Of a DNA stretch of 32,675 nt, positions 31,976-32,675 are shown one piece after another. The stretch is from Rhodovibrio sodomensis (GTDB lineage Bacteria; Pseudomonadota; Alphaproteobacteria; Kiloniellales; Rhodovibrionaceae). The position numbers and the translations under genes are program-made. How positions within the stretch are numbered: position 1 is the stretch's first letter; every line of letters begins with the position of its first letter. The notes below the pieces were generated by a model. That model saw nothing but the letters and a program-made list of their open reading frames with translations. It was not told the origin of the DNA and did not search any database. The DNA lies in contig NZ_NRRL01000050.1 of NCBI RefSeq assembly GCF_016583645.1, positions 1 through 32,675 of the forward strand, in the 5' to 3' direction.

Positions 31976-32675
31976 CCCCACCGGTGAGTAGGTCAGGCGG
32001 CGGCCGGTAGAATAACGGATTGGCCAGCAAGGACGCGCCGAATGGCGGCGAGCGGGCTCAAGCCGTATAGGCGGCCGGTGTCGACGACGGAGCGCACGCC
32101 GGCGTAGAAAGCAGCGCCCCATTCGGCGTTAAAGCCTTGCGTGATCTTCCTGAAAATTACGGCCGGGCGGAGGTAGCGCTCGCTGGCGTTGTTGGTCGCC
32201 GGCACACCCGGGTTGGTGACGCACACGAACAGCTCGCAGCGCACGCGCCGGATCTGCCCGCGCAGCTTCTCACCTGCGTGGCTGTCCGATGGCCGCGTGA
32301 CCAAGTCGTCAAGTTCGCGGTCGAGGCGACATCGGTACTGGTAGAGCGTGTTGTCCTGGAGCTCTTCGCGCCGCCGGGCGATGTCGATGGCGCGCAGCAG
32401 GAGCTCCTTGAGCGGCGGGGCGAACACCGTGTCGCCGGCGTCGATGGCGTACTGCGCGTCCCGTAGCAGGTGGGCGAGGCAAAGCTGCCGGCTTTCACCG
32501 TGCCCGGTCTGCGCGGCGAAGCGGTCGGAGACCCAGACCGCGGGGACGTGCTCGCCGAGCACCTCCCGGACGACCGCCTTGCCGCGGCTGGGCGCCACCT
32601 TGTGCAGCACCGCGGTGGCGCAGCCGAACACCCATTGCCAGTATTTCTGGCCGGCTACCCGAGCGCCGGTCTCGT
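31957..32675 (-). mobile_element. IS66-family insertion sequence, partial (3' end)
   Basis: The element enters from the right edge. Its transposase stops at 31993, and the plus-strand sequence GAAGCGTGACTGCTCACC starting near 31957 resembles the terminal repeat of IS66-family elements, whose ends commonly read GTAAGCG. The match is imperfect in the outermost bases, so the exact boundary is an estimate. The other end, and the accessory genes tnpA and tnpB, are outside the window. Confidence 0.6.
31993..32675 (-). CDS. tnpC: IS66-family transposase, C-terminal part (cut by window edge)
   Basis: The last ~227 residues of an IS66 DDE transposase. The window begins at ETGARVAGQKYWQWVFGC, immediately after the first catalytic Asp of the DETG motif. 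The second Asp is in VWVSDRFAAQ, followed by LCLAHLLRDAQYAIDAG, and the catalytic Glu is in TNNASERYLRPAVIFRK. The C-terminal TGRLYGLSPLAAIRRVLAG is typical of the family. The frame is uninterrupted, so the enzyme may be active. It runs leftwards toward the small gene at 31730, which it appears to have displaced at its 5' end. Confidence 0.92.
   Translation of the reverse strand, partial: ETGARVAGQKYWQWVFGCATAVLHKVAPSRGKAVVREVLGEHVPAVWVSDRFAAQTGHGESRQLCLAHLLRDAQYAIDAGDTVFAPPLKELLLRAIDIARRREELQDNTLYQYRCRLDRELDDLVTRPSDSHAGEKLRGQIRRVRCELFVCVTNPGVPATNNASERYLRPAVIFRKITQGFNAEWGAAFYAGVRSVVDTGRLYGLSPLAAIRRVLAGQSVILPAAA

Noticed and set aside
1..32675. CRISPR array, tRNA, rRNA or prophage genes
   Set aside because: No regularly spaced repeats, cloverleaf sequences, rRNA segments or phage structural genes were noticed when reading both strands, though a tRNA-finding program was not available.

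Overview
The window looks like chromosomal DNA of a high-GC alphaproteobacterium, perhaps Rhodospirillales-like. The support is GC-rich codon usage, an lptF-lptG-lptD block of alphaproteobacterial character, a pRiA4b ORF-3-type protein and a MurR/RpiR-type SIS domain. This placement is an inference from gene content; no rRNA or tRNA was seen. Both ends run into transposase genes: IS21-type at the left and IS66-type at the right.

Most of the window (603-25588) is a cell-surface glycan locus, probably lipopolysaccharide O-antigen and outer core. On the minus strand, 9061 down to 603, is a probable operon. A membrane-anchored NDP-sugar 4,6-dehydratase (WbpM/CapD type), a polyprenyl-phosphate sugar-1-phosphate transferase (WecA/WbpL type), a GT4 glycosyltransferase and an SDR reductase (WbpV type) together resemble a system that makes and loads a 6-deoxy-HexNAc such as QuiNAc or FucNAc as first sugar. 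After a gap of about 320 bases come a methyltransferase, a sulfotransferase and another GT4 transferase, which suggests a methylated and sulfated glycan. Positions 9062-10632 hold no intact gene but carry decayed ones, including a frameshifted relative of the CgeB-like glycosyltransferase that stands intact at 12101-13174.

From 10633 to 20914 lie an O-antigen polymerase/ligase, two more GT-B transferases, an FkbM methyltransferase, a heptosyltransferase-like GT9, an APH-fold kinase, a 3-hydroxyisobutyrate dehydrogenase-family oxidoreductase, a WaaE-like GT2 and a Wzz-type chain-length regulator, in mixed orientations. Then come lptD, lptG and lptF (21018-25588), the LPS export machinery. Synthesis, polymerisation, length control and export of LPS are therefore adjacent, but no flippase (Wzx) or O-antigen ABC transporter is in the window.

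The right part (25817-30033) is unrelated: a pRiA4b ORF-3-like protein and a large SWIM-SNF2 helicase on the plus strand. Beyond 30034 the DNA is poorer in genes and partly lower in GC: a truncated RpiR-family SIS domain, a small PilZ protein, a conspicuous stem-loop, and a small gene whose 5' end appears to be cut by the IS66-type element.
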